From Muribaculaceae bacterium (GTDB taxonomy: Bacteria; Bacteroidota; Bacteroidia; Bacteroidales; Muribaculaceae), in contig JAFLTY010000010.1 of assembly GCA_022509065.1 (NCBI GenBank), positions 1 to 62,105 on the forward strand: a stretch of DNA of 62,105 bases. Direction: 5' to 3'. The translations under genes and the position numbers were made by a program. This document shows, piece after piece, positions 44,038 through 53,769 of this stretch (position 1 is the first letter of the stretch; each line of letters begins with the position of its first letter). The notes under the pieces are model-generated. The model searched no databases, had not been told where the DNA came from, and saw only the letters and a program-made list of their open reading frames with translations.

Positions 44038-44820
44038 TCACGCATTGGGATTCTCGAAAGCTTCGCTCAGATAATGTTCAAGCTCTGACGAGGTTATCTT
44101 TATGTGTATTTCACCGCGGACTGCTACCGAAATGTTACCCGTCTCCTCGCTCACTATAACGGCCATGGCATCAGTGGCTTGCGCTATACCCAGGGCGGAA
44201 CGGTGGCGTAACCCTAACGAACGCGGTATCGAGGTGTCATGACTGACGGGCAATATACATCCGGCTGCCGCTATGCGTCCCTCGTCAATAATCATAGCGC
44301 CGTCATGCAGTGGAGAGTTCTTGAAAAAGATGTTTTCGATTAGTCGTTGGTTAATGTCGGCGTCAATGATGTCGCCGGTGCGCTCATAGATTTCGAGCGG
44401 CAGTTTCTGTCGTATGACTATAAGAGCGCCCGTTTTGGATTTTGACATGGACATGCAGGCATACACTATAGGCATTGTGTGGGCGCGTACTCGAACGCCG
44501 TCGTCTGAGTCGTTATGTCGGAAAATCTTTCTTAGAAACCTTAACCTTCGGTGACTGCCCAGCTCCACCAAGAAACGTTTAATCTGGTCTTGAAACAGAA
44601 TGACCAAAATAAGCAACCCTATGCTCATAAACTTATCCAGAATAGATCCGATAAGCTTCAAGTCAAAGATTTCGGAAGCCAGCAGCCAAACCACGATGAA
44701 CGCCATCACCCCATAGAAAATATTCAAAGTGCCTGACTCCTTCATGAGCCGATAGACATAGTAAAGCAATAGCGCCACAATGACTATGTCCAGAAAATCT
44801 TTGATACCGAAATCGAGCAT
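44038..44820 (-). CDS. cdaA: Diadenylate cyclase CdaA
   Basis: Makes the second messenger c-di-AMP from two ATP at the membrane. Three hydrophobic segments in the first 95 residues (VIVALLLYYVYRLM; VMAFIVVWLLASEIF; SIGLLILVILFQDQI) are followed by the DAC domain with the DGA motif (PLHDGAMIIDEGRI) and the RHR motif (LGLRHRSALGIAQATDA). 260 residues, normal. It follows folP by 53 bp. In Firmicutes cdaA sits with cdaR and glmM; here cdaR is absent and glmM lies about 2.8 kb away on the other strand. Confidence 0.93.
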   Translation of the reverse strand: MLDFGIKDFLDIVIVALLLYYVYRLMKESGTLNIFYGVMAFIVVWLLASEIFDLKLIGSILDKFMSIGLLILVILFQDQIKRFLVELGSHRRLRFLRKIFRHNDSDDGVRVRAHTMPIVYACMSMSKSKTGALIVIRQKLPLEIYERTGDIIDADINQRLIENIFFKNSPLHDGAMIIDEGRIAAAGCILPVSHDTSIPRSLGLRHRSALGIAQATDAMAVIVSEETGNISVAVRGEIHIKITSSELEHYLSEAFENPNA

Positions 44821-44873
44821 AACGTTGATCGTCAGTTTGGTTTATTAAAATGATTATCAATTACATGTCCTCT

Positions 44874-45743
44874 TTATAATGTTGGGCTCGGTCCTTGATG
44901 GGTTGAAAATGAAATGAGGTGTTGGTAAACATTTACACACTGTCGGGCTGCCGCCACATCATGGGTTCTGATTATTGAAGCGCCCCTATCCAGACAGTAG
45001 GCATGTAAAGCGGTGGTCGTTTCTCCGATAAGATTCGGCATCATGCCGTTCAGCTTCGAAACCATGCTTTTACGGGACACACCCACAAGAATAGGTCTGT
45101 GCAGACACTTGAACTCGTCAAGACGGGCAAGAATCTCGTAATTCTGCTCTAAAGTTTTGGCAAAACCGAACCCCGGGTCAACAAGTATGTCGGCTACACC
45201 GAGTTCCTCAAGGGTCGATAACTTGGCGGCCAGTTCGCGTATCACATCGCACACCACGTTATCATAAACGGCGTGTTGGTGCATGGTCGCCGGCGTCCCT
45301 CGCCCGTGCGTAAGCACATAGGGTACTTTCAGCTCGGCCACTGTACGGAACATCTCGTCATCGAGATTGCCTCCCGAAATATCGTTGACAATGTCGCAAC
45401 CAAGGTCGCTGACTGCCATCCGAGCCACATCGGCACGGAAAGTGTCTACAGAAAGAGGCGTGTCCGGTGCGATATCCCGTACCACAGGGAGGGCGAAGCG
45501 CAGTCGCTCGATTTCCTCTTCGGCCGATACTTCGCCGGCGCCGGGACGTGTGGAATAAGCTCCTATGTCAATGATGTCGGCTCCTTCGTCAACAACCTGA
45601 CGCACACGGTTTATTAGACTGGCTTCATCCATTGTGCGCGACGGCGCGTAAAAAGAGTCCGGCGTGACATTGACAATGGCCATGACAAGTGGCCTGTCAT
45701 TTTCTAATAGCTTGCCTTTTATGTTCAGCGTGAATGGCTGCAT
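44874..45743 (-). CDS. folP: Dihydropteroate synthase
   Basis: Joins p-aminobenzoate to the pterin pyrophosphate in folate synthesis; the target of sulfonamides. 289 residues with the two signatures: MAIVNVTPDSFYAPSR near the N-terminus and GADIIDIGAYSTRPGAGEVSAEEEIERL. Also NDISGGNLD, VDPGFGFAKT and the GVSRKSMVSKL phosphate-binding block. Leads the folP-cdaA pair; 69 bp separate it from the upstream small secreted protein gene. Confidence 0.95.
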   Translation of the reverse strand: MQPFTLNIKGKLLENDRPLVMAIVNVTPDSFYAPSRTMDEASLINRVRQVVDEGADIIDIGAYSTRPGAGEVSAEEEIERLRFALPVVRDIAPDTPLSVDTFRADVARMAVSDLGCDIVNDISGGNLDDEMFRTVAELKVPYVLTHGRGTPATMHQHAVYDNVVCDVIRELAAKLSTLEELGVADILVDPGFGFAKTLEQNYEILARLDEFKCLHRPILVGVSRKSMVSKLNGMMPNLIGETTTALHAYCLDRGASIIRTHDVAAARQCVNVYQHLISFSTHQGPSPTL

Positions 45744-45812
45744 TTGCTTCGCTCCCTCAAATCTGGGTTATCGCCGGACGGTTCATTATAAACAATCAGC
45801 TTCTAAAGGGTA

Positions 45813-46241
45813 TTATTCATTTATCCAACTAACTACTTCTTGTAAACTAAAGGCTACCAATACAGGTTTCGTGCCCTCAACGGGGAACCTGAATACCAAA
45901 GCCTTTTCGTCCATGGCCAACAAGCATATGAACAATTCCCAATCTTCGTCCTCAGGCATCATGTCAACACATTCTTTCTCCAAATAAGTCTTGAGCATTT
46001 TTGAGGCTGCTTCGTTGTCTTTCAGATCGACCAACGATGTCGAACAATCCATCAACACCGACCCTTCGCGGTTGACCATGTTGAGCAACGTGATGCCTTC
46101 AAACAACTCGGCGGGACAAGCCGCGTTAATAGTGGTCACAAAGTCGTCAATCATTATGTTTTCTTGTGCCTTGACAGTGTTAGAGAAAGGTAACACTATG
46201 GTAGACAGTAATATACTGAAAAGTATCGCAATCTTTTTCAT
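45813..46241 (-). CDS. Small exported protein, paralogue 1 of a three-gene tandem family
   Basis: 142 residues with a signal peptide (MKKIAILFSILLSTIVLPFSN, cleavage about residue 25). The mature part keeps the family frame CPAELFEGITL, an acidic helix (ASKMLKTYLEKECVDM) and a terminal motif SLQEVVSWINE, but lacks the LDPSMYS block of its two relatives and has four cysteines (two or more could form a disulfide). I recognise no known domain. It is the most divergent member and lies nearest to folP. Confidence 0.72.
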   Translation of the reverse strand: MKKIAILFSILLSTIVLPFSNTVKAQENIMIDDFVTTINAACPAELFEGITLLNMVNREGSVLMDCSTSLVDLKDNEAASKMLKTYLEKECVDMMPEDEDWELFICLLAMDEKALVFRFPVEGTKPVLVAFSLQEVVSWINE

Positions 46242-46436
46242 AAAATATTAAATTTGGTAAATGTGATATCTTGTTGAATATCAATCAAATGACAATCGAG
46301 CCGCCGGGGATGTTTACATATTTGTCCATTTGTCAGTGGGGCACGGCTGTTTTAACATTACAATGTGATATCCCGAAACAATAGCTAATATCTTGATTAA
46401 CAGGTATGTTTATGTGTTGGCAGTCTTCGGCGGCAA

Positions 46437-46889
46437 TCAGAGCCATGCCTTCAGCTCCTTGGTCGTAAAGTCGATGACGAGAGGATTTGAGATATTGGAA
46501 TCGTCATCGTTAATGAAAACCAGCTTGAAGCTTTTGTTTTCCTTTATCATTAGTGATACGAAAAGGGCGAACTCTTCTTCTTCTTTCGTTGTCTCCTTAT
46601 ATGTCTCGTCCATAGAGGATTTCAATATCGGTTTTAATATTGAGTACATCGAGGGGTCAAGCGGTATCAGTTCGGAGTCAGTTCTGAAATACATAACGAC
46701 GGCGGTCGACTGCAATTCAACGCGCGTAAGGTCAATGCCTTCGGCCATCTCCATGGGACATTCGTCCTGCATTTCTTCTACCATTTCGGCCAGACTTGCA
46801 TTATTGTCTGCGGCTGCGTATGCTGACTGGTTGAAGCTAACGAGAGCCAACATGAAAATGGTACTGAATAAGACTGAAATTTTTTTCAT
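46437..46889 (-). CDS. Small exported protein, paralogue 2 of a three-gene tandem family
   Basis: 150 residues; signal peptide about 1-26 (MKKISVLFSTIFMLALVS and following AYA). Mature protein is acidic, with DECPMEMAEGIDL, LDPSMYSILKP, FALFVSLMIKENKSFKLVF and the ending PLVIDFTTKELKAWL. The same blocks in the same order occur in the next gene, so these are recent duplicates. Family unknown to me. 195 bp separate it from paralogue 1 and 127 bp from paralogue 3. Confidence 0.75.
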   Translation of the reverse strand: MKKISVLFSTIFMLALVSFNQSAYAAADNNASLAEMVEEMQDECPMEMAEGIDLTRVELQSTAVVMYFRTDSELIPLDPSMYSILKPILKSSMDETYKETTKEEEEFALFVSLMIKENKSFKLVFINDDDSNISNPLVIDFTTKELKAWL

Positions 46890-47016
46890 AATAGTGGATA
46901 TTTTTGAGGTTGATTCATATTATTGATTATCTGTAAATAACATCATGGTTCATTGACCCGACGTTAATGGCTCATTGGCTATCGATTGTAAAGAAACACC
47001 TGCTACATACAAATTG

Positions 47017-47469
47017 TCAAAGCCATGCCTTCACGTCTTTCGTTGTAAATTCAATAACGAGAGGTTCCGGGGTCTTTTCCTCATAATCGGTATAATAGTA
47101 AATCTTCAAACCCTTTTTAGTTTTTACCATATATTCAACAAGCATCTTAAATGCTTCGTTCGTACGGGTTACAACCTTGTATGACTCATTCATGCTCTCT
47201 TTCATCAGTGGTCTGATGGTAGAATACATAGATGGATCCAGTTCAAATTCTTCATCGTCTAATTCAAAGTAGAAAACGACGAATTTTGACTGAAGGTGTA
47301 CATCGGCGAGTTCAATACCTTCTTGAAATTCCATGGGACATTCGTCATGCATTTCCATCACAATTGCACTGAGTATATTTTCGTCTTCATCATTAGCGAA
47401 AGCCGTGTTATATGATGTGAATGCGAAATAGAGTGCGAAAATACTAAAAAGAGCGGTAATTTTTTTCAT
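47017..47469 (-). CDS. Small exported protein, paralogue 3 of a three-gene tandem family
   Basis: 150 residues from the ATG at 47469 (MKKITALFSIFALYFAFTS...), chosen because both paralogues start MKKI; an ATG two codons earlier is also possible. Signal peptide about 1-25 (ending NTAFA). Conserved blocks: DECPMEFQEGIEL, LDPSMYSTIRPLMKESM, SYKVV, and PLVIEFTTKDVKAWL at the end. Function unknown. It is 53 bp downstream of typA on the same strand. Confidence 0.75.
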   Translation of the reverse strand: MKKITALFSIFALYFAFTSYNTAFANDEDENILSAIVMEMHDECPMEFQEGIELADVHLQSKFVVFYFELDDEEFELDPSMYSTIRPLMKESMNESYKVVTRTNEAFKMLVEYMVKTKKGLKIYYYTDYEEKTPEPLVIEFTTKDVKAWL

Positions 47470-47528
47470 AATCATAAATATTTTAAGTTTACTATTAATT
47501 AAATTCTCTTTTGTTAAATGCGTATATG

Positions 47529-49352
47529 TTATTTGTTTGCGCGTTTACGTTCTGTCTCGTCGAGGATAATCTTGCGAAGCCTTATGTGGTGGGGTGTCAC
47601 CTCGACATATTCATCTTCCTTGATATACTCGAGCGCTTCTTCAAGACTGAACACCACGGGTGGAATGATGCGGGCTTTATCATCGGCACCCGAAGCGCGC
47701 ATGTTTGTCAGTTTCTTAGATTTCGTCACATTGACAACGATATCGTTGTCTTTGGCGTTCTCGCCAACCACTTGTCCGGCATAAACCTCTTCCTGCGGAA
47801 ATATGAAAAATCTTCCGCGATCCTGCAGTTTGTCTATGGCGTAAGCATATGCAGTACCGGCTTCGAGTGCTATCAGCGAGCCGTTGGTGCGTCGTTCCAT
47901 GTCCCCTTTCCAGGGCTGATATTCAAGGAAGCGGTGAGCCATGATAGCTTCGCCGGCCGATGCGGTCAGGACATTGTTGCGAAGGCCTATAATACCGCGT
48001 GACGGAATATGGAACTCCATGTGCACTCGGTCGTTCTGCGCTGTCATCGACACCATCTCGCCTTTGCGACGTGTCACCATATCGATTATTTTCGACGAAT
48101 ATTCCTCGGTGACATTGATGGTGAGCAACTCCACAGGTTCGCATTTACGACCGTCGATTTCTTTTATGATGACCTGAGGCTGACCAACTTGAAGTTCGTA
48201 GCCCTCGCGACGCATCGTTTCGATAAGTACCGACAGATGTAGAACGCCTCGGCCATACACTGTCCATATATCCTCGGTCGGGTTTTTTGTGACGCGCAAA
48301 GCCAGGTTTCGATCCAGTTCCTTTTCAAGACGGTCGCCGATATGACGCGACGTGACATATTTGCCGTCCTTGCCGAAAAACGGCGAGTCGTTGATGGTGA
48401 ACGTCATCGACATCGTGGGTTCGTCAATGGCGATACGGGGCAGTTCCTCGGGATTGTTAAGGTCGGCTATCGTGTCGCCTATTTCAAATCCTTCAATACC
48501 GACAAGCGCGCAAATATCACCAGATGACACTTCGCTGACGCGTTTGCGTCCCATGCCTTCGAACACATGCAGTTCTTTGATTTTTTGTTTGCTGTGTGTA
48601 CCGTCCTTACGACAAAGTGCCACTTCCGAACCTTCGCGCAACGTGCCTCTGTGTACTCGGCCGATTGCGATACGACCCACGTAGTTCGAGAAATCGAGCG
48701 ACGTTATAAGCATTTGTGCGTCGCCCTCGAGAGCTTCCGGTGCCGGGATGTGTTCAATGATGGCGTCAAGAAGTGGCAGAATGTTAGGTGTCGGTTTACG
48801 CCAGTCGTCCGACATCCATCCTTCTTTAGCCGAACCGTATATGGTGGGGAAATCCAGCTGTTCCTCGGTGGCGTTGAGGCTGAACATAAGGTCGAATACC
48901 ATTTCCTGCACTTCATCGGGGCGACAGTTGGGTTTGTCTACCTTGTTAATGACCACGATGGGCTTGAGACCCATGGCGATGGCTTTCTGAAGGACGAAAC
49001 GTGTCTGCGGCATCGGACCCTCGAAAGCGTCTACAAGCAGCAGACAACCGTCTGCCATATTGAGCACACGCTCTACCTCACCGCCAAAATCAGCGTGTCC
49101 CGGGGTGTCAATAATGTTTATTTTGGTGCCCTTATAGTCGATAGAAACGTTTTTCGAAAGTATTGTGATACCTCGTTCACGTTCAAGATCGTTATTGTCA
49201 AGAATAAGTTCACCCGCGGCCTGATTGTCGCGGAAAAGATTACCTGCCATCAACATCTTGTCGACAACCGTCGTTTTGCCATGGTCGACATGGGCTATGA
49301 TAGCGATATTGCGGATTTTTTGATTTGTCGTAACGTGTTGTGTATGTTCCAT
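47529..49352 (-). CDS. typA: Ribosome-associated GTPase TypA/BipA
   Basis: Translational GTPase acting on the 50S subunit under stress or low temperature. G motifs: AHVDHGKTT (G1), RERGITI (G2), DTPGHADF (G3), NKVDKPN (G4) and GSAKEG (G5). Then EF-G-like domains II, III and V and the BipA-specific C-terminal domain ([28 protein letters not shown]). 607 residues, normal. A TAAATTTG -7 box lies at 49403-49396 on the minus strand, 44 bp upstream. Confidence 0.96.
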   Translation of the reverse strand: MEHTQHVTTNQKIRNIAIIAHVDHGKTTVVDKMLMAGNLFRDNQAAGELILDNNDLERERGITILSKNVSIDYKGTKINIIDTPGHADFGGEVERVLNMADGCLLLVDAFEGPMPQTRFVLQKAIAMGLKPIVVINKVDKPNCRPDEVQEMVFDLMFSLNATEEQLDFPTIYGSAKEGWMSDDWRKPTPNILPLLDAIIEHIPAPEALEGDAQMLITSLDFSNYVGRIAIGRVHRGTLREGSEVALCRKDGTHSKQKIKELHVFEGMGRKRVSEVSSGDICALVGIEGFEIGDTIADLNNPEELPRIAIDEPTMSMTFTINDSPFFGKDGKYVTSRHIGDRLEKELDRNLALRVTKNPTEDIWTVYGRGVLHLSVLIETMRREGYELQVGQPQVIIKEIDGRKCEPVELLTINVTEEYSSKIIDMVTRRKGEMVSMTAQNDRVHMEFHIPSRGIIGLRNNVLTASAGEAIMAHRFLEYQPWKGDMERRTNGSLIALEAGTAYAYAIDKLQDRGRFFIFPQEEVYAGQVVGENAKDNDIVVNVTKSKKLTNMRASGADDKARIIPPVVFSLEEALEYIKEDEYVEVTPHHIRLRKIILDETERKRANK

Positions 49353-49539
49353 AAACAGCTAAAGCCGATGTTTTTTCCTTAGTCTAAATTTACTGCAAAT
49401 TTAAGCATTGTTTTTGACATTGAAAAACCCAAACAACCTCACCAACCCAACGCATTCTCATGAACCCTCGAAACCACTCCTTACGTGCCGGCGATATTTG
49501 AAGCTCTCGCTCCAACATAAGTACAATACCGGTAAAAAA

Positions 49540-49567
49540 AGTGGCGGACTGTAAGAAGTCGGCCACT
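49540..49567 (-). terminator. Terminator after the PRiA4b-ORF3 gene
   Basis: AGTGGCGGACT folds with AGTCGGCCACT (imperfect stem), and on the minus strand T7 follows (CACTTTTTTTACC). Confidence 0.6.
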
Positions 49568-49599
49568 GTGAAGCGTAATTATTTTTTTTGTAAATTTTC

Positions 49600-50148
49600 T
49601 TATTCTTCGTTTAATTCGGAAAAGCTCGATTCGTCAAACTCATCGGGATTGTATTCGTCATCGCCATACATCGTTTCATCAAAATCTTCAAGCGATGTGT
49701 TTTTCTGCGGTGTCTTTACTTCGGGTACCTCTTCAACCTCTTCGACATGTTGAGCGGGGGCCTTACCGGTGGATAATGTGCATACCGGGTCGCGCAAATC
49801 CTTACCGGTGATTAGTTCTTTCATTTCGATAAAGAAGGAACGGTCGTTGTCATAATCGAAGGTGTAAAGTAGTTTCTGCCCCTCGTCGTCGATATAGTCT
49901 TCGAGCACACACTCGTCCATGAGATAAATATCTTCGTCGGTGCCCGAGCCAAGATCTTCGACGGCTATTTCTTTGTCTTTTTCCCAATCGTTGTCACACA
50001 GGAAAAAAGATGATAATTGGTCTTTATGAAAACCGACGGCGTCGCAAATGGCGTTTTTCAGGTCGAGAAAGGTGGCGCGAGCGTCGATTTTAATTTCCCG
50101 TCTAAAATTATTTACTTCGTCGGATGCTAATCTGAAATTGAAAATCAT
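49600..50148 (-). CDS. PRiA4b ORF-3 (IS1096 passenger TnpR-like) family protein
   Basis: 182 residues. The first 100 follow the PF07929 pattern (FNFRLASDEVNNFRREIKI, TFLDLKNAICDAVGFHKDQLSSFFLCD, LLYTFDYDNDRSFFIEM), a family first noted on plasmid pRiA4b and beside IS1096 but widespread on chromosomes. The C-terminal 60 residues are an acidic, disordered tail (VEEVEEVPEVKTPQ; ending FDESSFSELNEE). Biochemical role unknown. No transposase or plasmid gene is near, so here it looks like a resident gene. Confidence 0.82.
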   Translation of the reverse strand: MIFNFRLASDEVNNFRREIKIDARATFLDLKNAICDAVGFHKDQLSSFFLCDNDWEKDKEIAVEDLGSGTDEDIYLMDECVLEDYIDDEGQKLLYTFDYDNDRSFFIEMKELITGKDLRDPVCTLSTGKAPAQHVEEVEEVPEVKTPQKNTSLEDFDETMYGDDEYNPDEFDESSFSELNEE

Positions 50149-50291
50149 AACGTGTGTTTGGTTTTTCGCGTAGAATTTTTCAGTAATAAATTAGTTTAAA
50201 AGTTGAGTAACTATTTATGGCACGAAATTACAAATAGTTTTTGAACTGAAAAGAAAAAAACGTTTTTTTTTGAGCGAAAAGCGGAAAAGTG

Positions 50292-51953
50292 TCATGGCAA
50301 GAGCATAACGAGCGATTGTGCGGCTACTACGCGGAGGAACATTGTCAGCGGGTACACCGTTGAATAAGCGACGGCCGGTATGTCGCTCCCGGTGGAGTTA
50401 CCTGCGTAAGCGAGTGCCGGTGGATCAGTGTAGCCACCTGAGAACATACCCATGATTGTCAAAAAGTTAAGCTTGTATTTCACTCTGGCTATCACCCCGG
50501 TTATCAGCAGGGGTACAAAGGTTATGACAAAACCCCAGATGACCCACCACATGCCCGTGTCGTTGAAGACGGCTTCTCCAAACCCTTTACCGGCCGAAAT
50601 ACCGACAGAGGCGAGGAAGAGGCATATGCCAAGTTCTCTCAGCATAAGCGATGCCGACGATGAGGTGTAGGTGACCAGTTTGAAACGGTAGCCGAAACGG
50701 CTCAGCAGGATAGCGACAACAAGAGGACCTCCGGCGAGTCCCAGTTTCATGCCGAATCCGATGTTTATTGAGCCCAGAATGATACCCAGAATGATACCCA
50801 CAAAAATGGTGACAAGATTAGGCTGGTTGAGGCGTTTCATTGAATTGCCAAGACGCGAGGCGAGCCGTTCGATGTCGTTAAGATCGCCTACGACAGTTAT
50901 TCTGTCTCCCATCTGGAGCCGCAACCCGGGAGATGCCAGCAGGTCGACGCCGGCTCGGTTGACTCGGGTGCAGTTGAGTTGGTACCCGTTGTGCAGGCGT
51001 AGAGAGCCAAGCGAAACACCGTTATATTCACTTTTGGTGATGAGGATACGTCGCGACACAACGGGGGTCGGATTCGACTGCCAGTCCATATCCACTTCGG
51101 GTCCAAGAACTGTGCGGAAACGGTCGGCCTCGTGATCCGAACATACAATCAGCATATAGTCGTTTTCGTGGAGGGTAGTGGACGAGACGGGGATAATGAT
51201 TTTTCCATCATCGCCCATCAGACGCGACACGACAAAGTTTGTGGAAATGATGTCATGCAGTTGAGCCAGCGTCTTGCCTTCAACAAGGCGGTTGGTGATG
51301 CGTATTGACAGCAATAGCGGTTTATGGATTGATTTTTCGGTCTCTTCCTCGATTTGTTGCTGTTCGTTTGATGTGTTTATTTTGAATACGGCTCTAATGA
51401 CAAACATTGCTGCGATAATACCCACCACGCCGAGAGGATAAGCCGCCGCGTAGCCCTGAGCCATTATGTTGGCGTCAGCCGCGCCGTTTGTCATTTCGGT
51501 GACGGCCTGCTGAGCTGCCGCCAGCCCCGGAGTGTTAGTGACAGCTCCGCTCATCACTCCCACGAGAGCCGATTTGTCGTTGACGTTCCCCCAGTAATAA
51601 ATGGCTACGACTATGGCTACATTGAGAGCGATACAGAGTACCGCGAGCATGTTGAGTCGGACACCCCCGCGTTTGAACGACGAGAAGAAACCGGGACCGA
51701 CCTGGAGCCCGATGGAAAAAATGAAGAGGATTAGCCCGAACTCACGGACAAATTTGATTATCTGGTCATCGACAATATAACCCAGGTGACCCATCAGTAT
51801 GCCCACAAACAAAACGAAAGTGACACCCAGTGACACCCCGAAGAATTTTAATTTGCCAAGATAGATACCTGCCGCAATGACAAACGAGAACAGCATAATG
51901 GTTGATGCAATACTTGTCTGTCCGGGACCAAAAAGACTCAAAATCCAATCCAT
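50292..51953 (-). CDS. AspT/YidE/YbjL-family putative transporter
   Basis: 553-residue inner-membrane transporter made of two homologous membrane halves (about 5-6 helices each) split by two RCK-C/TrkA-C domains (about residues 205-380; LRLQMGDRITVVGDLNDIERLA). Each half has the duplication-domain signature: GAVTNTPGLAAAQQAV in the first and FSGGYTDPPALAYAGN in the second. AspT is an aspartate:alanine exchanger; the YidE members are uncharacterised, so the substrate is unknown. Monocistronic. Confidence 0.9.
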   Translation of the reverse strand: MDWILSLFGPGQTSIASTIMLFSFVIAAGIYLGKLKFFGVSLGVTFVLFVGILMGHLGYIVDDQIIKFVREFGLILFIFSIGLQVGPGFFSSFKRGGVRLNMLAVLCIALNVAIVVAIYYWGNVNDKSALVGVMSGAVTNTPGLAAAQQAVTEMTNGAADANIMAQGYAAAYPLGVVGIIAAMFVIRAVFKINTSNEQQQIEEETEKSIHKPLLLSIRITNRLVEGKTLAQLHDIISTNFVVSRLMGDDGKIIIPVSSTTLHENDYMLIVCSDHEADRFRTVLGPEVDMDWQSNPTPVVSRRILITKSEYNGVSLGSLRLHNGYQLNCTRVNRAGVDLLASPGLRLQMGDRITVVGDLNDIERLASRLGNSMKRLNQPNLVTIFVGIILGIILGSINIGFGMKLGLAGGPLVVAILLSRFGYRFKLVTYTSSSASLMLRELGICLFLASVGISAGKGFGEAVFNDTGMWWVIWGFVITFVPLLITGVIARVKYKLNFLTIMGMFSGGYTDPPALAYAGNSTGSDIPAVAYSTVYPLTMFLRVVAAQSLVMLLP

Positions 51954-52330
51954 GAAAAAAAGAAATTAACCTATTGATAATGTTGGCGAAATTGGAAACT
52001 TTGCAAGTCCGTGCACAGAGTTTGCACTCCCTAATTGCAACTTGCGTATTTTCACCATTGCCAAAACGAGTGCAAAATTACAAATAATAATGCCAACAAT
52101 CAAATACCAGCTGTCAATTATGCATAAATAATCTACACCCATGCTACTATTGGGACATATTCTCTCGTTAATCAAAAAAGGGTAGGGCTATCCGGATGAT
52201 ACCGGGGTCGCCCTACCGTAATGATATAACGGGGATAAAGTATGTCTTAATTCTGTTTCCTGTGTTAGCGCACTCGGTTACGGTTAACTTTGATTGCCGT
52301 ACCGTCTCCAGATGCAAACAAAGGACTGTG
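51954..52330. other. Intergenic region
   Basis: 377 bp. Contains the OmpA-gene terminator at 52181-52217. A 69-codon frame on the minus strand (52175-51966) has no homology I recognise and unconvincing composition. No other signal seen. Confidence 0.35.
52181..52217 (-). terminator. Terminator of the OmpA-like gene
   Basis: GGTAGGGC pairs with GCCCTACC, with an inner CCGG/CCGG pairing; the minus strand continues CTTTTTTGATT. It is 114 bp beyond the gene's stop. Confidence 0.6.
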
Positions 52331-53491
52331 TTAGTTATTGTCTTCTATTGTGCAGATGCTTACGCGGTTCCAGGACTCTTCCTTAAACATGTTGCCGATA
52401 CCTTCGCCTTCGGCTTGGATACGATTGGCTTTGATGCCGTATTTGTCGATGAGAGCCTTACGCACGGCTTCGGCGCGGTTGTTAGCCAGTTTGATGTTGA
52501 TATCGAGTGGGCCGTCCTGCGAAGCATATCCTTTAACTACGACAGTAGCGTCCGGATGGTTCTTGAGATAAGCGGCTATCATCTCTACGTTAGGCATCTG
52601 GTCGGGAGTGATTACCGAGCTGCCGATTTTGAAGAAGACGTAGCGGACACTGCTAAGGGTGTTGGTAACTTCTGTTTCCTTGATGACTTTCACTTCGGGC
52701 TGACGACTCATGCAAGTAGCGAGTTCCTCGGCAAGCGAAGCGGCTTTGGCTTCCCATGCGGCGCTATTTATCATCGAGGCCTGAAGAGCAGCGCGCATAT
52801 CGTTTACCTGAGCGTTGAGAGCTTCAACTTCGGCATAGTCATAAGGACGTACACATTCAAATCCGTTGCCACCGATGTGGTAAACCAGACCGGCCTCGAT
52901 ATTGAAGACCGCATTGTCTACGTTATAATATGTTGGAGACTGTTCGGCGCGACCACCATTCATGTTCCAACCTACGGAGGGTTTGATGGCAACCGTTAGG
53001 TGTTCGTTGCAGTTGATGTTGAAATTGAGGCCGACCTTTGTGGCGAAATAGTTTTCGTCAGGAATGCCGGCTCCGGTATTGTTGTGGATATAGTCATGAC
53101 CCCATCCGGCACCGGCTACGGCCTCGATTGTGAAGGGTCGTACCTCGCAGTTATATCCGCCGAAAAGATTGAAAAGGTCTACCGAGCCGAACACTCCGAC
53201 ATAAGAGTTGTCAATAGCCGTAGAGCTATGAGGCCAACCTTTCCAGCTCGACGTGTTGACGCCGGCATAACCTTCGACGCCAAGACCGAAGGTAGGCGTT
53301 ATCTGTTTCTTTACATTGAGGCCAAACACACCTCGCATAGAACCGAAGAAAGCATGGTGATGAAGAGGTGTGGTGACGCCGCCGTCGATACCTATCGACC
53401 AGTTCTGACAAAAACCGGGCTGTTCGACAGCCTGAGCGTTAGCTGACATGGCTCCTATAGCCAAAACCGAGAGTAAAAGTGCTTTTTTCAT
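52331..53491 (-). CDS. OmpA-family outer-membrane protein
   Basis: 386 residues from MKKALLLSVLAIGAMSANAQ (signal peptide 1-20); the frame runs 57 codons upstream without a secretion signal. Residues about 25-225 form a beta-barrel (FGLGVEGYAGVNTSSW, FGSVDLFNLFGGYN, FNIEAGLVYHIGG), then a short coiled linker (VEALNAQVNDMRAAL), then the OmpA domain (about 275-380): VFFKIGSSVITPDQMPNV, VVVKGYASQDGPLDINIKL, ANNRAEAVRKALI. It anchors the outer membrane to peptidoglycan. The YASxDGP motif recurs in the TPR lipoprotein at 23241-24932. Confidence 0.92.
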   Translation of the reverse strand: MKKALLLSVLAIGAMSANAQAVEQPGFCQNWSIGIDGGVTTPLHHHAFFGSMRGVFGLNVKKQITPTFGLGVEGYAGVNTSSWKGWPHSSTAIDNSYVGVFGSVDLFNLFGGYNCEVRPFTIEAVAGAGWGHDYIHNNTGAGIPDENYFATKVGLNFNINCNEHLTVAIKPSVGWNMNGGRAEQSPTYYNVDNAVFNIEAGLVYHIGGNGFECVRPYDYAEVEALNAQVNDMRAALQASMINSAAWEAKAASLAEELATCMSRQPEVKVIKETEVTNTLSSVRYVFFKIGSSVITPDQMPNVEMIAAYLKNHPDATVVVKGYASQDGPLDINIKLANNRAEAVRKALIDKYGIKANRIQAEGEGIGNMFKEESWNRVSICTIEDNN

Positions 53492-53769
53492 AAGCGTGGG
53501 AAGTAAAAGGTTAAAAGACGCTCGTTTGTTGCGAGCAGTTTTTAAATAAGATTGTTGAAAAATGTAAATATAAATTTTGATGAAGTAAATCTGTGGAGAT
53601 GTTTTCCACACCAATATAACACAGACACAAAAATTTTGTTTATAGCCGGTTCGATAATTCATCGTCGAAGCGACTCTAAATTGCTAATCCGATTACAAAA
53701 AATTCCACGACAAAAACCGCCAAAGGCCGTCCGACAGGCATATCCGCCAGCAATCCCGCGTGGGTGCCT

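Noticed and set aside
51966-52175. 69-codon minus-strand frame with a hydrophobic stretch
   Set aside because: Single hydrophobic segment only, no homology I recognise, no promoter; short chance frame in AT-rich DNA.
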